From Brachyhypopomus gauderio (Eukaryota; Chordata; Actinopteri; Gymnotiformes; Hypopomidae): 64,000 nt of DNA. The stretch's first letter is position 1. Every line of letters begins with the position of its first letter. Positions 12,441 through 25,780 of this stretch are shown here, in pieces. Both the position numbers and the translations under genes were made by a program. The stretch spans positions 22,273,451-22,337,450 of the forward strand of contig NC_135224.1 in assembly GCF_052324685.1 (NCBI RefSeq). The letters run 5' to 3'. The notes under the pieces are model-generated. The model saw only the letters and a program-made list of their open reading frames with translations. It had not been told where the DNA came from and did no database searches.

Positions 12441-14394
12441 AGACTGAAAGATTTCATGTCACGACAAAGACTTCCTTTCAATGGCCCTGGCGTCTAAACA
12501 TGGTCCCTTCTAAAGGTGTTACTGAAATCTTCTAACTCCATTTTTCCATGTAACAAGGTACAGACTAGTTATCAAACAACCCCCGTCTGCTCAAGCTGAC
12601 AGTACCCAGGGTAATCCCTGTGATCTGCAGCCATCATGTTCCATGACTACAGAATATGACGGTAATGGCAGGAAACCATCTAGCTCACCCATCAAACTAC
12701 TAGAGGAAGTATATATGGAACCTGTACTCACCTGGTACATGCATGGTTGAACGTAACGGTGTTACATATACAACAACGTATTAGTCCTCATAAGAACACC
12801 AACATATCATGAATTATCAGTTAGTATTTCATTTACCCCTGCCAAAAAAAGAAAAGATAAAGGACGTCATCTGAGGCGCAAGACACAACTTTCTTATATA
12901 CTGCAAAATCTCAGCAAGAAATGTGCGAGAACAGGGAGAAAAGCACTGAACCATATTATAGGAATGATTTTGTTCATTGTGTTCTCCGGTGTTAATGGGA
13001 TCATGCAATTTAATTTAATGATACAGTTGAACAAATATTACCGCTGTGCTCACGTGGTTTAAAAAGAAACAGAACCCATTCTTCGTAAATTCTACTACAT
13101 AGCAGCTACCAACACTCCGGCATTTCACAAATTCATCTGAAAGGCAAACAGTGAAACGCTACGCTTTACTTGTGCACCACTGGAATACTCACCAGTCTCC
13201 CCAGCCTCAATGAGGCTGCTTAATAGATGATATTAACAAACTTGAGTTGCGGGATCCATTGATATCTGCATCATCCCAATGAACAGCTTAAGGAAATCTT
13301 TGGAAATGAAATAAACGCATGCTGCTGCAGTTCTGATTCTGACTTGGACGATGATCTCCAACGACTCTGTATAGAATGTCTAAATGACACCTTATATGGG
13401 ACAGAAGTCCAACACCTTTCAATCCCACAGTCTAGCACCAAGGTTGCCAGGTAATTCAAGATCCACACCCTTTGCAAGCATGGGTTCCCTCTTCATTTTT
13501 AATGAGACCTATATGCCACTGAACATTGGTTGGTTCAAATGGAGAAATGCAAGTGTGCTGGTGCACCTGTGTAACACCGAGTGAATTTGTTGTCTAGAAG
13601 CTATTTAAGTAAAAGACGGATATGATGAATTTATCCATGGTCAACACAGGAAAGTAATGATCAGCATTAAAAATATGTTAATATTCAAGGCCTTCACACT
13701 TAAAACACACGATCCCACAGCAGACTTCATTTTCCAGACGTTTCGGCTATAAATCGCAACCCTGCAGTCTTTCCTACTCCTGTTGTAGAACAAGATCACA
13801 CTGCCTCAAAATGTTTTCTCAATAATTATAGGAGGTAATTTGTCCTAAATGCATCATGTAATGAGGGTGTGAGTGGTACAACTGTAGTTCGTTTTGCTCG
13901 TTACAGGACCAGTTTACTGACACCTAGTGGTCACATTTCCCCATTTCAATTTATTTTTTTGTTGAATTTTCTATTACTGCTAGAATTTCACATTGATTCA
14001 TCAATTGCACATCTCCGTTCCTTTATACATACCTGATGCAGCATTCTGCTTCTGGATGAATCAGTCCATTAATTCAGCTTAAATGGCCATTAAGCCATTA
14101 AGACATTAGTGTTACCAGATTTAGGAACACCACACACTTGATCTCCATCTTTCTTTAAGAACTGTCTGAATTCTTGACTTGGACTTCACAAAGTACTGGA
14201 ATCACTTCCACCCATGTTGATGTGACACCTTCACCTGCACGTTCATGCTGTAAGTAAAGCTCTCGGCCTGGTCCAGAGGGTTTCACGTTTTCACTCTAAC
14301 ATCATGTGTTGGGAGCTTGGGGCCATCACGTGTGGCCTGAGGAGTGTGGGAGAAACACTGCTGGAGGTGTTACTTCTGTTCTTGGCTGACGTAA
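12441..14394. other. Intergenic, no gene recognised
   Basis: No open frame with a recognised domain. A plus-strand peptide around 13,330-13,400 (SDSDLDDDLQRLC) is acidic and could be a transposase remnant, but this is not supported further. Confidence 0.35.
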
Positions 14395-15790
14395 GATTCA
14401 AGAGATTTATTGTCATGTGCCCAGCAGAAACAGGCAGTTACACTGTGCAATGAAATTCTTACTTTGGTGTTCCTCCATTCACCATTAAAAACTAAAATAT
14501 TTAACAATACAATAGTTAAGAAGTAATACAAAAGTAATTAAGTAAATAAAAACAAAAAAATAAAGTGAATTTGAATATTTCGCAGGATGGCAAAATAAAA
14601 GTTTTGTGCAAAGTGTGTGCGAATTCTGTGCAAAACGACTGTAGACATGTAAAATATTTGAGATGTATGTGTAAACATTTAACATTAAGGGCATTTAAAT
14701 GTGGTAAGGTGCAGAAACATGTAGAGCGTTGAGGGGGGCTTGAGAGGCGTTAACGAGCCTGATTGCCTGTGCGTAGAAACTGTGTCAGTCTTTTAGTCCT
14801 GGACTTCACACTCCTGTAGCGTCTGCCTGAAGGGAGGAGTGTAAAGAGAGTGCTGTGGGTGTGTACTGTCCTTGATTATGTTGCGTGATCTTTTGATTAC
14901 TCTGGAGTGATAGATGTCCTCTAAGGGTGTGAAAGTAGTTCCTGAAATGGACTGTGCAGTTTTGATGACCCGCTGGAGAGCCTTCCTGTCCTGCACAGTG
15001 CAGTTTCCATACCAGACCGTGATGGAGCTGCTAAGGACACTCTGGATGGTGCTTCTGTAGAAGGTGCTGAGAATTGTGGATGACATGCCAAACTTCCTCA
15101 GCCTTCTCAGAAAACACAGGCACTGCTGGGACTTCCTGATAATGCTGTGTGTGTTGTTAGACCAGGTGAGATCCTCACTGATGTGAATGCCGAGGAATGT
15201 AAAAGGTTTTCACCCTCTCGACCTCAGTCTCACCGATGTACAGGGGTGAGTGTGGCTCCTGCTTTCTCCTGGGATCAATAACCATTTCTTTGGTCTTGTC
15301 CGTATTCAGGGAAAGGTTGTTGTTGTGACATCTCAGCCACTTCCCTCCTGTAAGCCGTTTCTTCCCCTCCAGTGATCAGTCCAATGACTGTCGTATCATC
15401 AGCAAACTTTATGATGCTGGTGTTGTTCTGGGAGGCCACACAGTCATACGTGAAGAGTGTACACAGAAGGGGGCTTAGCACAGAGCCCTGGGGAACCCCT
15501 GTGTTCACTATTTTTGTGCCTGATGTGCGGCTGCCAACTCTGACAGTCTGGGGTCTGTCCGTGAGGAAGTTCAGCACCCAGCTGCAGAGGGCGGGTGTCA
15601 GTCAGAGGGTGATGAGCTTTTCTACGAGCTTGCATGGAACAACCGTGTTGAATGCAGAACTATAGTGAATGAACAGAATTCTAACACATGTATCCTTGCC
15701 CTCCAAGTGTGTCAGGGCTGTGTGAAGTGCGGTGTTGATGTGTAAGAGGAATAGGGAGTGGTTTTCTTGTGGTACTCCCACCCACAATCA
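14395..15790 (-). mobile_element. L2/CR1-group LINE, reverse transcriptase remnant
   Basis: The minus strand carries pieces of a non-LTR reverse transcriptase in the right order: [20 protein letters not shown], then the fingers/palm motif GVPQGSVLSPLL, the catalytic box as FADDTTVIG, and the C-terminal VWYGN...KTAQ and TPLEDIYHSR segments. Several frame changes and a missing stretch show that it is dead. The 3' end near 14,395-14,470 (tttattgtcatgtgcc and caatgaaattctta) is, from memory, a typical fish LINE/SINE 3' tail. Assignment to L2/CR1 rests on FADD and overall similarity from memory. Confidence 0.7.
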
Positions 15791-17650
15791 CTGCCTGACC
15801 CCACCTCATCAACTGTGGGTCAATATGAATTTAAACGCAAGCCTCAAGTACTGCAAGTTTGCAGAGAAACTGCAGAGATGAAAGAGAAGAGAACTAAAAA
15901 AGAATTAACCGTGTGGGAATGTGTTGCATTTTGCCAAGCCTCAACCATTACTAAGGAGGATGGAAATATTACATGTTCATAAATGACCCACTACCTTAAC
16001 TGTTGTTTCAGGACTCAAATAGAAGAATCTCCATTTACGCATCTTGGGGTATTTATGGCATAGTGGGGGAGCGTGTTGTACGCAACACAAGTTCTCTGAT
16101 CACCACCCAAATTCCTACAACCTGCCTGGTTTCCTTGGACATGTTTAACTACTTAAAACATGGTACAAACAGCAAACATGGGTCATTTCCCTCCCCAAAG
16201 CATGATCCATCCTGAACACAGCTGGACCTTTATCTGCTGAAGATCTGTGAGGAACAGATCATCTGACCTACGGAGCCACCCTGTGTAGTACTTGCCTACC
16301 TCTGTGACACAGAGTTAAAGTTCAGACAAGAGGCCCATTAACATGTATGAGGACAAAACTTCCAAATATTACAATTTTATTGATGGACATAAACAATGCA
16401 GTGAAATCTCAACAGTTCTCAGAAAACAAGAGGAAAACAACACATTGGAGTTTGACAGCACAAGAGACCATTTGTGTTTACCTCTAAGGCATGCTCCCAA
16501 TCTCAGTTAGCCTCCGTTTATGTCTTCAGTTCTACACCCCCAACGAACTCTGTTGTGAACATTTTGCTCGGAAGGAAAGAGCATACTGCATGCATACCAG
16601 AACATATGCAGCAATGGACAACAAATTCAAAGAAACTCCCATTAACTGCCAAAATTCAGACTGTAAAAAGGTACTACGTGAAGCAAGAGGTCCTGGTCAT
16701 AATCTGACTATCTAGCATTGATGCACATTACAGTCCCTACCCATAAGAGCAAAAGCATATACGAAATCAGCATGGAAGAGTTCAACAAGCCATTCATCAA
16801 CCGACAAATTCAAACAGGCATGTCATTACTGTTCTTAAGAAAATGCTAGCTTAGCACAACATGAACAAACATTGCCCTGGACGAATGACATTCACTTTGC
16901 AGAAAAAATCACAGATTCCTCATGATACATTTGCTTTACCTTATAAATGGCGCCCTCGAACGGTCTATGTTCATCGGAGGGACAGACTGAAAGGACTCCT
17001 CCTTAGGGACAAACCTAGCTCTGGACCTGATTCTACGAACTATGCCTGCAGAATCTTCAACACTGTGAGAATGAAGGCAGCAATGTGTATTAGCACTAGA
17101 GGGGCAACAGCACAGCGTTTAAACCAAATCACATGTGAGCATTCATATACTTGGACACTTCAGCATCAATGAAACAATCACTAAGACAGATCCCTGGTGT
17201 ATAAAAAACAGAACATCCCAACTGCATGCAGCATTGGTAAGGCAGGGAATAGTCTAGTGATTTTGACCCATTACAATTGCCCTAAAGCAGAATTACCAAG
17301 GTGACTAACAGACTAATATGCATTAGTTTTATATTGATGTCGGATGAATAAAAAACAGCATTTCAATTACATCATTTTAAATGCTAATCGGTCATTTGCA
17401 TATGCACGCCATATGGTAGAAAATGAAAAATCACACTGAGCTACGTGCCAGTCAGTGACATGCAGTTAATACAGAACATTCTATAACTTTACAAGCCTGT
17501 GACTTTCAACCGATGTCGGCATTTCCCCAATACATGAACCTGGAAATTCTCTACATTTGCATCCTTAACGAAAATGCAGCACAAGTCTGGTTGAGTCAGG
17601 TAAAACACATCACGACTGATTGACAGGTCAAAGACTTGGATTACTTAGAT
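15791..17650. other. Intergenic, no gene recognised
   Basis: No open frame with recognised content. Plus-strand frames at 16,474-16,715 lack splice context and known domains. Confidence 0.35.
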
Positions 17651-17659
17651 TAAGCTTAC

Positions 17660-17776
17660 CTGTGTCATTGCAGCAGAACCTAAGGTCTGGGATGACACTG
17701 CAAAATTAGACGTTGCACTGCTCATCGTGCCACCAACTGACATTGTCAAATGAACCATTTGCATCGATTTGACAGC
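17660..17776 (-). CDS. Exon-like open segment of unknown gene
   Basis: A 117-base minus-strand segment is bounded by an acceptor (ttttttcgaag) and a good donor (cag|gtaagc). It is exactly 39 codons, phase 0 at both ends and fully open. The peptide is rich in Ser, Thr and Met (TMSVGGTMSSATSNFAVSS in its middle). It lies about 2.1 kb past the fubp1 stop, on the same strand. It could be an alternative 3' exon of fubp1, an exon of an unseen gene, or chance. I do not recognise the peptide. Confidence 0.3.
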
Positions 17777-17779
17777 CTT

Positions 17780-19400
17780 CGAAAAAATAAAAAGTTCAAA
17801 AGCAATGGCAATCGCACAACCAAGTCGGACGTACACAACTAAGAGCCTGGAAAAATGGTACTAACAAGTCAACCAAGAGCCGAACAAACCGAACAATGTT
17901 TTTGGGTTACGTTTTTTTTTTTTGTAAGAAGTGCCAAAAAGTTAACACTAAGTAAACTTATCCTAGGACAAACTGCAATGGAAAAAACTTGGCAAAACAA
18001 ACTTGATCCAATGGCACTTAAATGACCATCACATCTGAAATAGGAGATTCTGAACTTTTACTGCAGGAACGCCCTTTCAAAAGACAACCTGCATGTGCTG
18101 CCCTGGCTGGAACATTTAGTATGAAAATTTCACAGTTTTCAGTATAAAGGACTGGTTGACATTAGACAGTGGACATGTTGCTAGGTGTCAAGCTAGCATC
18201 ACAGGCAACAGTAGCAGTCCAACTGCAGGAAGGGGTAAGGTCACAGGCTTAAGAGAGACATACGATTTTGCATGTTACATAAAACTGCAGCCCAGACATA
18301 CTTACCCAAAAACAAGAACAGAAAAAAAAACGAAAAACAAAAGCAGATTTCAGGGTAAAAACATTTCAACCTTATGCAACTACATTATATTTGGGATCGT
18401 CAAAGACAGTGCGTTGACAGCATAGCAGAAAGTGGGGCCATTGGGTTCTTACGTTTGTACTTACAGTGAAGGGGTCATTTCACTGGAGGGGTTACAGCAT
18501 GGCCTCGCCTCAGCCCGAAAGAAACGCGCACCTACACGCCTACACAACAGTGGGCGGGGCAAACGCACCCACCTTCTCATTGCAGCTTTTTCAAAGATTT
18601 TAAGAAATACCAGCAGGTATATTTAAATACGTATATGTATTTGCATTTTTAAAAAGTTGAAGATTCTCAGACATTTACATAATGGGGAAAGGGGACATGT
18701 CAATTTAGAATACATGAAGATTTTTTTTAAACACTTTTAAGACATCTGTCCTGGGAAAAAATGCATACTGAGAGAGACAAACTAAAAAAGCTTGCAACAC
18801 ATCTGCAGGTCACATTAGAGGAACACGTGTCTGTTGGGTTCAGTAAAAAAAAAAAAGCCACATTTGCTTACCGCTGCGCTAATCTCGCCTGTGAGGGGGA
18901 AAGTTTCTCACATTATGAACAGTGCACTCTACCTCAAGTCAGCCCGTGTAGTTACACAGAATATCAGCCAAGTGCTGAGCAGTCATTGCATGGGTCACAT
19001 ACCTTGCCAACAGCAAGTCACTCCCTCCCTTAGATACACCTGACTACACCTACAACCATAGCAATTGCCAGGGGAGAAAGGCAGTAGAAAAACAGGACTA
19101 GAGCCATTCATCAAGCAATCAAACAGCAATGAGCGCTTCAATCAAGACTAAAACAAGACCAGGAATCGAGATATGAACCAGGAGCTGTATAGACGGATGG
19201 AGAGAAACAAACAGGAGTATCATTGTGCAGGCAGTAAATGTGGACAGAGAGAAACGTCTGAAGTCCATGGCAAGTATTTACTACGACCCCCCCCCCCCCC
19301 AAACACGGACCAAAAACTCCCCCTACCCAAAAAAGGGAAAAAAAACAAACAAAAAAAAAAAATATCCCAGTTTTGCTGTCCCACTTACCAACACAGGAGG
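17780..19400. other. Region downstream of fubp1, no gene recognised
   Basis: AT-rich with A-runs. It may include distal 3' untranslated sequence of fubp1. No protein or RNA gene is evident. Confidence 0.35.
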
Positions 19401-19411
19401 TTTCATTTTGT

Positions 19412-19561
19412 TTTATTGCAAAACACAACAGGCATATCATTTTAAAACTGAGATGATTTACATGGAAAAGACTATACTTTATAGACATGAGGTCTAACTA
19501 CATAATGAGATACAGGAGCTGGAATGACCAATATTACCCCACTAAAAACAAACCGTTTATT
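19412..19561 (-). terminator. fubp1: Candidate fubp1 polyadenylation signals
   Basis: Two AATAAA hexamers on the minus strand, at 19556-19561 and 19412-19417. They lie about 320 and 460 bases past the fubp1 stop codon. Position and orientation fit 3' end formation for fubp1. Use of either is not shown by sequence alone. Confidence 0.45.
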
Positions 19562-19876
19562 TTTACAAGAGAGGAAAAACAAATAAGAGAAAACTTGGAA
19601 TCCGGAGCCATTTTGCAATCTAATTTCAACACAAACCAAGAAAATTAAGATCTTCATCAAGACGTCTGCATCCAAACATTTAACAAAGGATTTTTTCGAC
19701 AATGTAGCATTTACTTTATGTCCACTTCGCATTACTGGCCCTGTGCAGAAGAAATACATAAGAAATACACAACATGTTAAGAGCAGAAACACTGAGCCCT
19801 ACCCCCTCCCCACGCCCCGCCCCCCATGCCCAAATAAAGACTTAAAGAGCCCTGTTTTGGGAGAGAGAGGGTTTGG

Positions 19877-22800
19877 TTAAGTCTCGGTTGACCCGCCACG
19901 TCTGAAGACCTGCTGAAGCTGTGGAGAAAAGAAGTTGAGAAACGAAATGGCCAAGGGGGCGGGGCCAACTCTGGCACACATTTATACTGTGGAGGGCATA
20001 CATGCATCACAACGTGGGAGGGAAGGTTTAGTAGGGGCATACCTGCTGGGCCTGGGGTGCTGCTCCCATCGGCTGAGAGCCGCCCTGGCCGTAGTAGGCG
20101 GCCTGCTGGCGGTAATACTCGGCCCAGGCGGCGCTGTAGTCCGGCTGGGCTCCGGGCTGGGAGGCGCTGGCAGCGGCAGCCTGGGGGGCGGCTTGGCCTG
20201 CAAGGACCGACGCGTTTGTTAAGGGCGGAGAACCCAAACGTCGCGATGAGCGGACGAGGGAGGAACGAGCCCTGTGAGTGGGGGAACGACCCCGGCCGCA
20301 CTACCTCCGAGCGGCGGGACAGAAACCCACTTCTTTGATCTGGGGCGGCCGCGTTTAACGGCTCTATCGCGGAGAGCAACGTTGCTGTCGTGGGGCGGGC
20401 CGCCCGGGTGCGAGGAAGGGGGCGTGGTCACCAGCGGGGCATCCTTACCTTGTTTCTTATAGTACTCCTCCCAGGCCTTCGTGTAGTCCTGCGCCGGCTG
20501 GCCTTGTTGACCTGACACAGATTGGACAGCCTTTTAAGTCGAGCGCACCTCGCGGTCGAAGAAGCACAAATTACAAGGCAACAAAATAATTTACTCAGAG
20601 AAGACGAAACGTTTTGTTTCAAATCAAAGCGCTACGCTACTGCCGTCTACTGTATCTGCGTGCCAGTCGGCCGCAGGCCTCAAAAGACTCCAGCCCTGCC
20701 ACACGTGCTTTATTTACCGTCTTCGTTACTCTGACCTGCCCGAGGAAAGTTGCGCAGCCTAAACAGCCCAACTTGAATCCGCCTGGGAACCAGACCCGCC
20801 CGACACAAAACTACCCACGCGGTGGCAAAAAACCCCCCCGCCCCACCAACGCCGGCCGCGTGAGGGGGGCACTGGCAGGCCATTCAAGTGAGTGCTGCTG
20901 TTTAGACTGGGCCCTGCAGCCAGACAATCTGGAGCTATGTTTGGCAAAAATATTTATACCCAATTTCTTGTAATATTCCTCCCAGGCCTTGGTGTAATCT
21001 GTCTGTGCGCTCTGACCTGGAGCCTGCGGGTCACCTGTTAAAAATACGGCACAGTGTGATTGAGGGGCATTCTGCACCTGACCCAGAGGGCCAAGCTAGA
21101 GACACGCCGCCCCTTTTCTGGCCCGTTTGCGGACAGGGCGGCATGTCTGAATTCAAATCAAAACCAAAAAGAAATGAAAAAAGATGAAAAGGAAAATGAA
21201 AAAAAAAAAAAAAAAAACCTTTTCTACACTGCGGAGGTGAGGCCAGAGATCGGGTCCAAAGGCCTTTATATGGCTACAGAAGGCGAGGTGTGCGTGTGGG
21301 AGGAGTCGGGAGGCTGGGGTGGAGCTCACCTTGCCCGTTGGTCTGGGTGGTGCCCGGGGCGGCGGTGGTGGGTGTCATGGGGGCCTGGGGCTGCTGCTGG
21401 TACTGGGCGTAGTAGGCGGCCCAGGCCGCCGCGTTGGCGTCCGCCGCCGCTTTATCTGCACCGTGCACACATGCACACGCACACACACACACACACACAC
21501 GTCATTCCCTCTTTTCTGCGATGCGCGATGGTGAGTAACGTTATCGAACAGCCCAGGCGAGCGACTGTTGGTGTGGTTTTACTTTGAAAGTACCGCGAAG
21601 ACGGCAAGAGGACTTACTGGGATCGGGCTGGCCGGGTTGCCAGTGAGGATATCCGTTGCCCCAGCCCTGAGGCTGGTACGGCCCAGGAGGGACACTGCAA
21701 ATGGCAAAAGGTACGTTTCAGGTCTTCAGAACTCAACCAGATTTCCAACACAGATACACCTGTACCCTTTTGGGCACAAAGACTGTTAAGATGAGTGTGA
21801 CGTTGCTCTTACTGTGGTCCGGGCGGGCCCTGGTTGTAGGGTCCAGGATTGTAGGGGCCCATAGGAGCGGGGGGCCCAGGGGGACCGGGAGGACCATGTG
21901 GTGAGGGGCCTCCATGGGGCCCGGGTGGGCCATGAGGACCGCCCATGGGACTTACTGGGCCCTGCGTGGGAAGAAACTTGTTTAAGTCGATCACATACAA
22001 GTCGTACAATGCGCTCTATTGAACACTAAGAGAATTGAACAATATGCTACTCACTCCTATCTTCTCCTCGACCAGCTGCCTGGCGTAGTCGATCTGCTGT
22101 GGGGTCCCGCGCACTGTGAACATCTTGATGCTGGGGTCTGCGTTGGGGGGAGGGTTCCTCTGAAGCTCTATTCGGGCTCCAGACTGCTGGCTTATGCTCT
22201 TAATGGTCTCGCCCCCTACAGAGTCACACCACACAATATCGATCGTCAAAAAAAACTATTCTCCAATACAACAGCTGGCCCTAGTAGTTTCTAAAGAACC
22301 AACAACTTCAATTTGCTCCATTTCTTTGTCCGGTGGGCCCCACGTTTAGAGGAACGGTGTCACAGGACCAACCTTTCCCGATGATGAGGCCGGTCTTCAT
22401 AGTGGGGACCGTGAAGGAGAACTCCTGCAGGCCTCCGGGGGGACCCATGTTCCAGTTGCCCTGGCCACGCCCCCGGCCCCTGCCGCCGTGCCCGGGAGGC
22501 CCCCCGGCCTGCACGCTCCGCAGCAAGTCTGAGATGATCTCTGCGGCATGCTGTGCCCGGTCGGGGGGGCCCATGATCTGAGCTATCCTCTCTGGAGTAC
22601 TGCCATCATCTGGAGGGCAAAAGAGTGTGAAGTTCTAGTGATCTCATAACAAAAATAACGAAGTAAAAAAAATTCTGTCATGATGGCGAGACTAAGCTCT
22701 GGGCTTCGGGCCATCTGGCTACATTAATGCGGCAGATAAATGCAGGTGTCACATCTGATCAGAGATTAAGACTGCATCTAATTAAGATGCAAGAAACATT

Positions 22801-25669
22801 CGGGTAGTCACTTCTGAATTTGAGAATCGCCTTCGGTTTATTTGTGCTGCACTGGACAACAGAGTACGCCAAGTGGTTCCTCAAACATCAGAACACTGTT
22901 CATGTCGGCAGATGAAACTATACAAAGTTTGACCTCTACCTGTAGCACAACACAGAAGTCATCGTGCATTGAACTGTATTCGTCACTGTGCTTTATACAG
23001 GGAACTCTCTAACCACAGCTTGTTCTGCATCTTTTTAAAACCCTATTTGAGCTCCTCTAAACGTTGCGACTGCTACGCACCTGGTTTGAACTGGATCCGG
23101 ACCCCTGTGTCGTTCTGAATCTTCTTAATCATCTCGCCGTTCCTGCCAATCACGATGCCCACAGCGAATCGCGGCACGGGTACCTGAGGGGGGAGGGGCC
23201 ACAGAGCGACAGGCTGAGCAGTCGTGAAAACAGCAACTCTCCGCCCACGCACCATCGGTGAAGCTCCTGGATACTCACGTCCAGACTGTCTCCTCCTCCT
23301 CCTCCTCCACCACCACCACCACCCATCCGAGAGCCGTACTCCCCCCGTTGCTCTCGGAAGCCTTGGTCTCTGATCAGATCCAGCACCATCTCTTTGGCTT
23401 GCTGCAAGCAGACGACCGGTTTTTTTTATATTAATATGCAAATATATGCGGCGTCCCAAACAACGAAAGGGTCGGGAACCGCCAGCGGTGTGCTGACCTG
23501 AACTTTGAACGGATCTCCAGAAATCCTAAGAGGTTTGTCGGCCCCCGTGTTCTGTGGTCCATCCTGGATCATGACCATCTTGACTCCAGCTCTTTCCTAC
23601 ATCATTGAGAAGCAGGTAGTTTGATGAGTTAATTATACATAAAATTTAAGTGATTTTCATTCGTGCAGTGTGTGTTTGGTCTCACCTGTAACTGTTTGAT
23701 GGTCTCTCCTCCCTTGCCGATGACCAGGCCTGCCTTGGAGGCCGGCACCATTATCTCCTGGACGGACATCCCGGGACCATCGTTATGGTGAAACGGAGAG
23801 GGACGGCCTTTCTCAACAATCTCCGTCAATAACCTTTTCGCTGTCCTGTCGAGCGCACACAATGTCCTTTAGTTAGAAAAAGCCAGCCAAAAAGGCTAAA
23901 GCGCACAAAACGTACTGTCCCCAGTCAACATGTTTTAGCCACTCACAGGATTGAATCCGGAGAGCCTGTTAACGTCACAGACCTCTCGGGCATCCCACCG
24001 CTGTCTGTAAGAGGCAACAAACACATTTTACTTTATGTCCTAATAAGGCTTCCATCAAGCACGGCACTCGGGCTAAATTGCAAGGGCCAGTGACACACCT
24101 GGGGCAATCTGGATTTTGCATCCTGATTCTTGCTGTATTCTTGATATCTGCTCCCCTCCTCTTCCAATAACTGCAGGTGTATGTTCACAGATGAACCATT
24201 CGGCAAACTCTACACAACTGCGAAGCTCAAAAAGCTATCGGAATGTACTTACTAAAGCCGACCATGCCATCTGGAACCTTGAACTCTTCTGATGTAGGCC
24301 TGGGTAAAGAAATTACAATTTAGATTTGTAGTTGTGTTTTCAAAAGGTTGGGGACATGTTTCTATTGTTATTGGTAAACAATCAGGTCAACATTACCTTG
24401 GAAGGCCACCCATTCCTCCCATTCCACCCATCGCAGAGGCAAAAGCTAGATAAGAAAAACATAACAAAAAACCCCCAATTTACACAATGCCTGAAACAGT
24501 CAAAACAAAATCGAGACCACACACATTGTTACAAAGTGAAAGGAGGACATTGCATTGTACTTACGGTCACTTGTTGCAACTTTTTTCGTTTCTGGTTGAT
24601 CTGTGGAATACAAGTAACAACATGAACACAAACATGACGCCATTATACTAACTAATCCACACTGAGCATGCAGACACTCAGGGAAACGTCAGTCAAGTAG
24701 CCCACAGCTAACCAGTATTTACCGTTTCTGAGTGTACACTCCAAAGGAATTCGTATGGTTTTCATAGCTACAAATGTGCAAAATTATAAAACCGTTTTAC
24801 TAGTACTTTCACTTACCAGCGTCCTCCAGGGGCCGTTTCTGCCCCCCGTATCCAAACTCGTTGGTGGAAGGAGGAGGGGCCACACCATCGCCTCCGATCT
24901 TTGCTGCTATCTGAAAGGCAGAAACCTTTTACCTTCAATTACACTCTTCATTATATTCATTTACACAGCACCAGAATATAATTCAGGGGTAAATGTCGAC
25001 TAATCCAAACACTTGTGACTGCCAGACACTCGCTAATGCCCGGAGAACTGATGAGGAAACCATCACTAAAGACTGATACAGCTCACTTCTGCTCAATTAG
25101 CCAGCTTGCTGTGCTTATGACTCGAGTTTGAGGCTGAAACGTGGCGAACGTTTTAGGTACAATTATTAAAACTGGCTGAAATAGCATGAATGGCTAAAAT
25201 CTACCCAGAAAACTCACAATTCCTCAATAACACAGCAAGCTAACCAACCGCCCTCAAGACCTCTAGCACAGAGCCAGCCCAACGCGTTAAATAACACGAT
25301 CACTCCAACAGCTAGTCATATACAAAGCTAGCACATTCATATATTTATGAAAATATAACACACGTCAATTCATTTACACCATTAATATTCGAGTGACCAT
25401 CGTGAGCCGACACGAAGCGAAACCGGGCAGTGAGAGGGAGCGCGTCGTCGTGAGCTCCCTTTGTTGAGGCGAGTTAGCGGCCCAGCTAGCAGGCCCCGGC
25501 GGTCAGCCGCGCTTGCGGCTTCGCAAATGTTGACAAAGGCTCAAAACGTTTTTTAAAAAAAGACTCAAACACTTACCTGTCTTGCTCGTTGAAGTGCGTC
25601 TTTAAAAGCGTCGTTCATCCCTCCACCGGCGTTCGACGACGGCGGTGCCCCACTGGAGTAGTCAGCCAT
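19877..25669 (-). CDS. fubp1: Far upstream element-binding protein 1 (four-KH regulator)
   Basis: Twenty coding exons splice in frame to 672 residues: 25669-25577, 24910-24817, 24600-24565, 24445-24397, 24299-24253, 24170-24099, 24004-23947, 23845-23686, 23596-23498, 23401-23279, 23183-23081, 22609-22373, 22215-22055, 21961-21813, 21694-21618, 21455-21330, 21034-20960, 20511-20449, 20197-20043, 19918-19877. The start MADYSSG and the N-terminal [13 protein letters not shown] helix are those of FUBP1. KH domains have GxxG loops at about residues 108 (IIGRGG), 192 (VIGKGG), 288 (VIGRNG) and 387 (IIGKGG). A Gly/Pro-rich linker follows, then tyrosine-rich AWxxYY motifs. The protein binds single-stranded FUSE DNA and RNA, controls MYC-type promoters and splicing, and is nuclear. 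Oddities are an 11-Gly run between KH2 and KH3, four AWxxYY motifs (I recall three in human), and a short C-terminal exon unlike the human end. Human FUBP1 is about 644 residues. Confidence 0.95.
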
Positions 25670-25780
25670 GTCCGATACGACCGTCTCCTCGTCTTTAGAG
25701 AAGATGGCGGCGTGGTGAAGAGAGGGAGCCTCGCCGGGGGGGCCGCTACACTCCCACTTCCGGTGGGGCAACGGCTAGCT
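25400..25780 (-). promoter_or_regulatory. fubp1: fubp1 promoter / 5' untranslated region
   Basis: CpG-rich sequence surrounds the fubp1 start codon at 25667-25669 and contrasts with AT-rich flanks on both sides, as expected for a housekeeping CpG-island promoter. No TATA box was seen. The transcription start is not determined. Confidence 0.5.

Noticed and set aside
13271-13584. Possible transposase remnant
   Set aside because: Only a short acidic peptide is suggestive and several stops intervene. Too weak to call.
19777-20379. 200-residue minus-strand open frame
   Set aside because: Out-of-frame reading through fubp1 exon 19 and adjacent introns.
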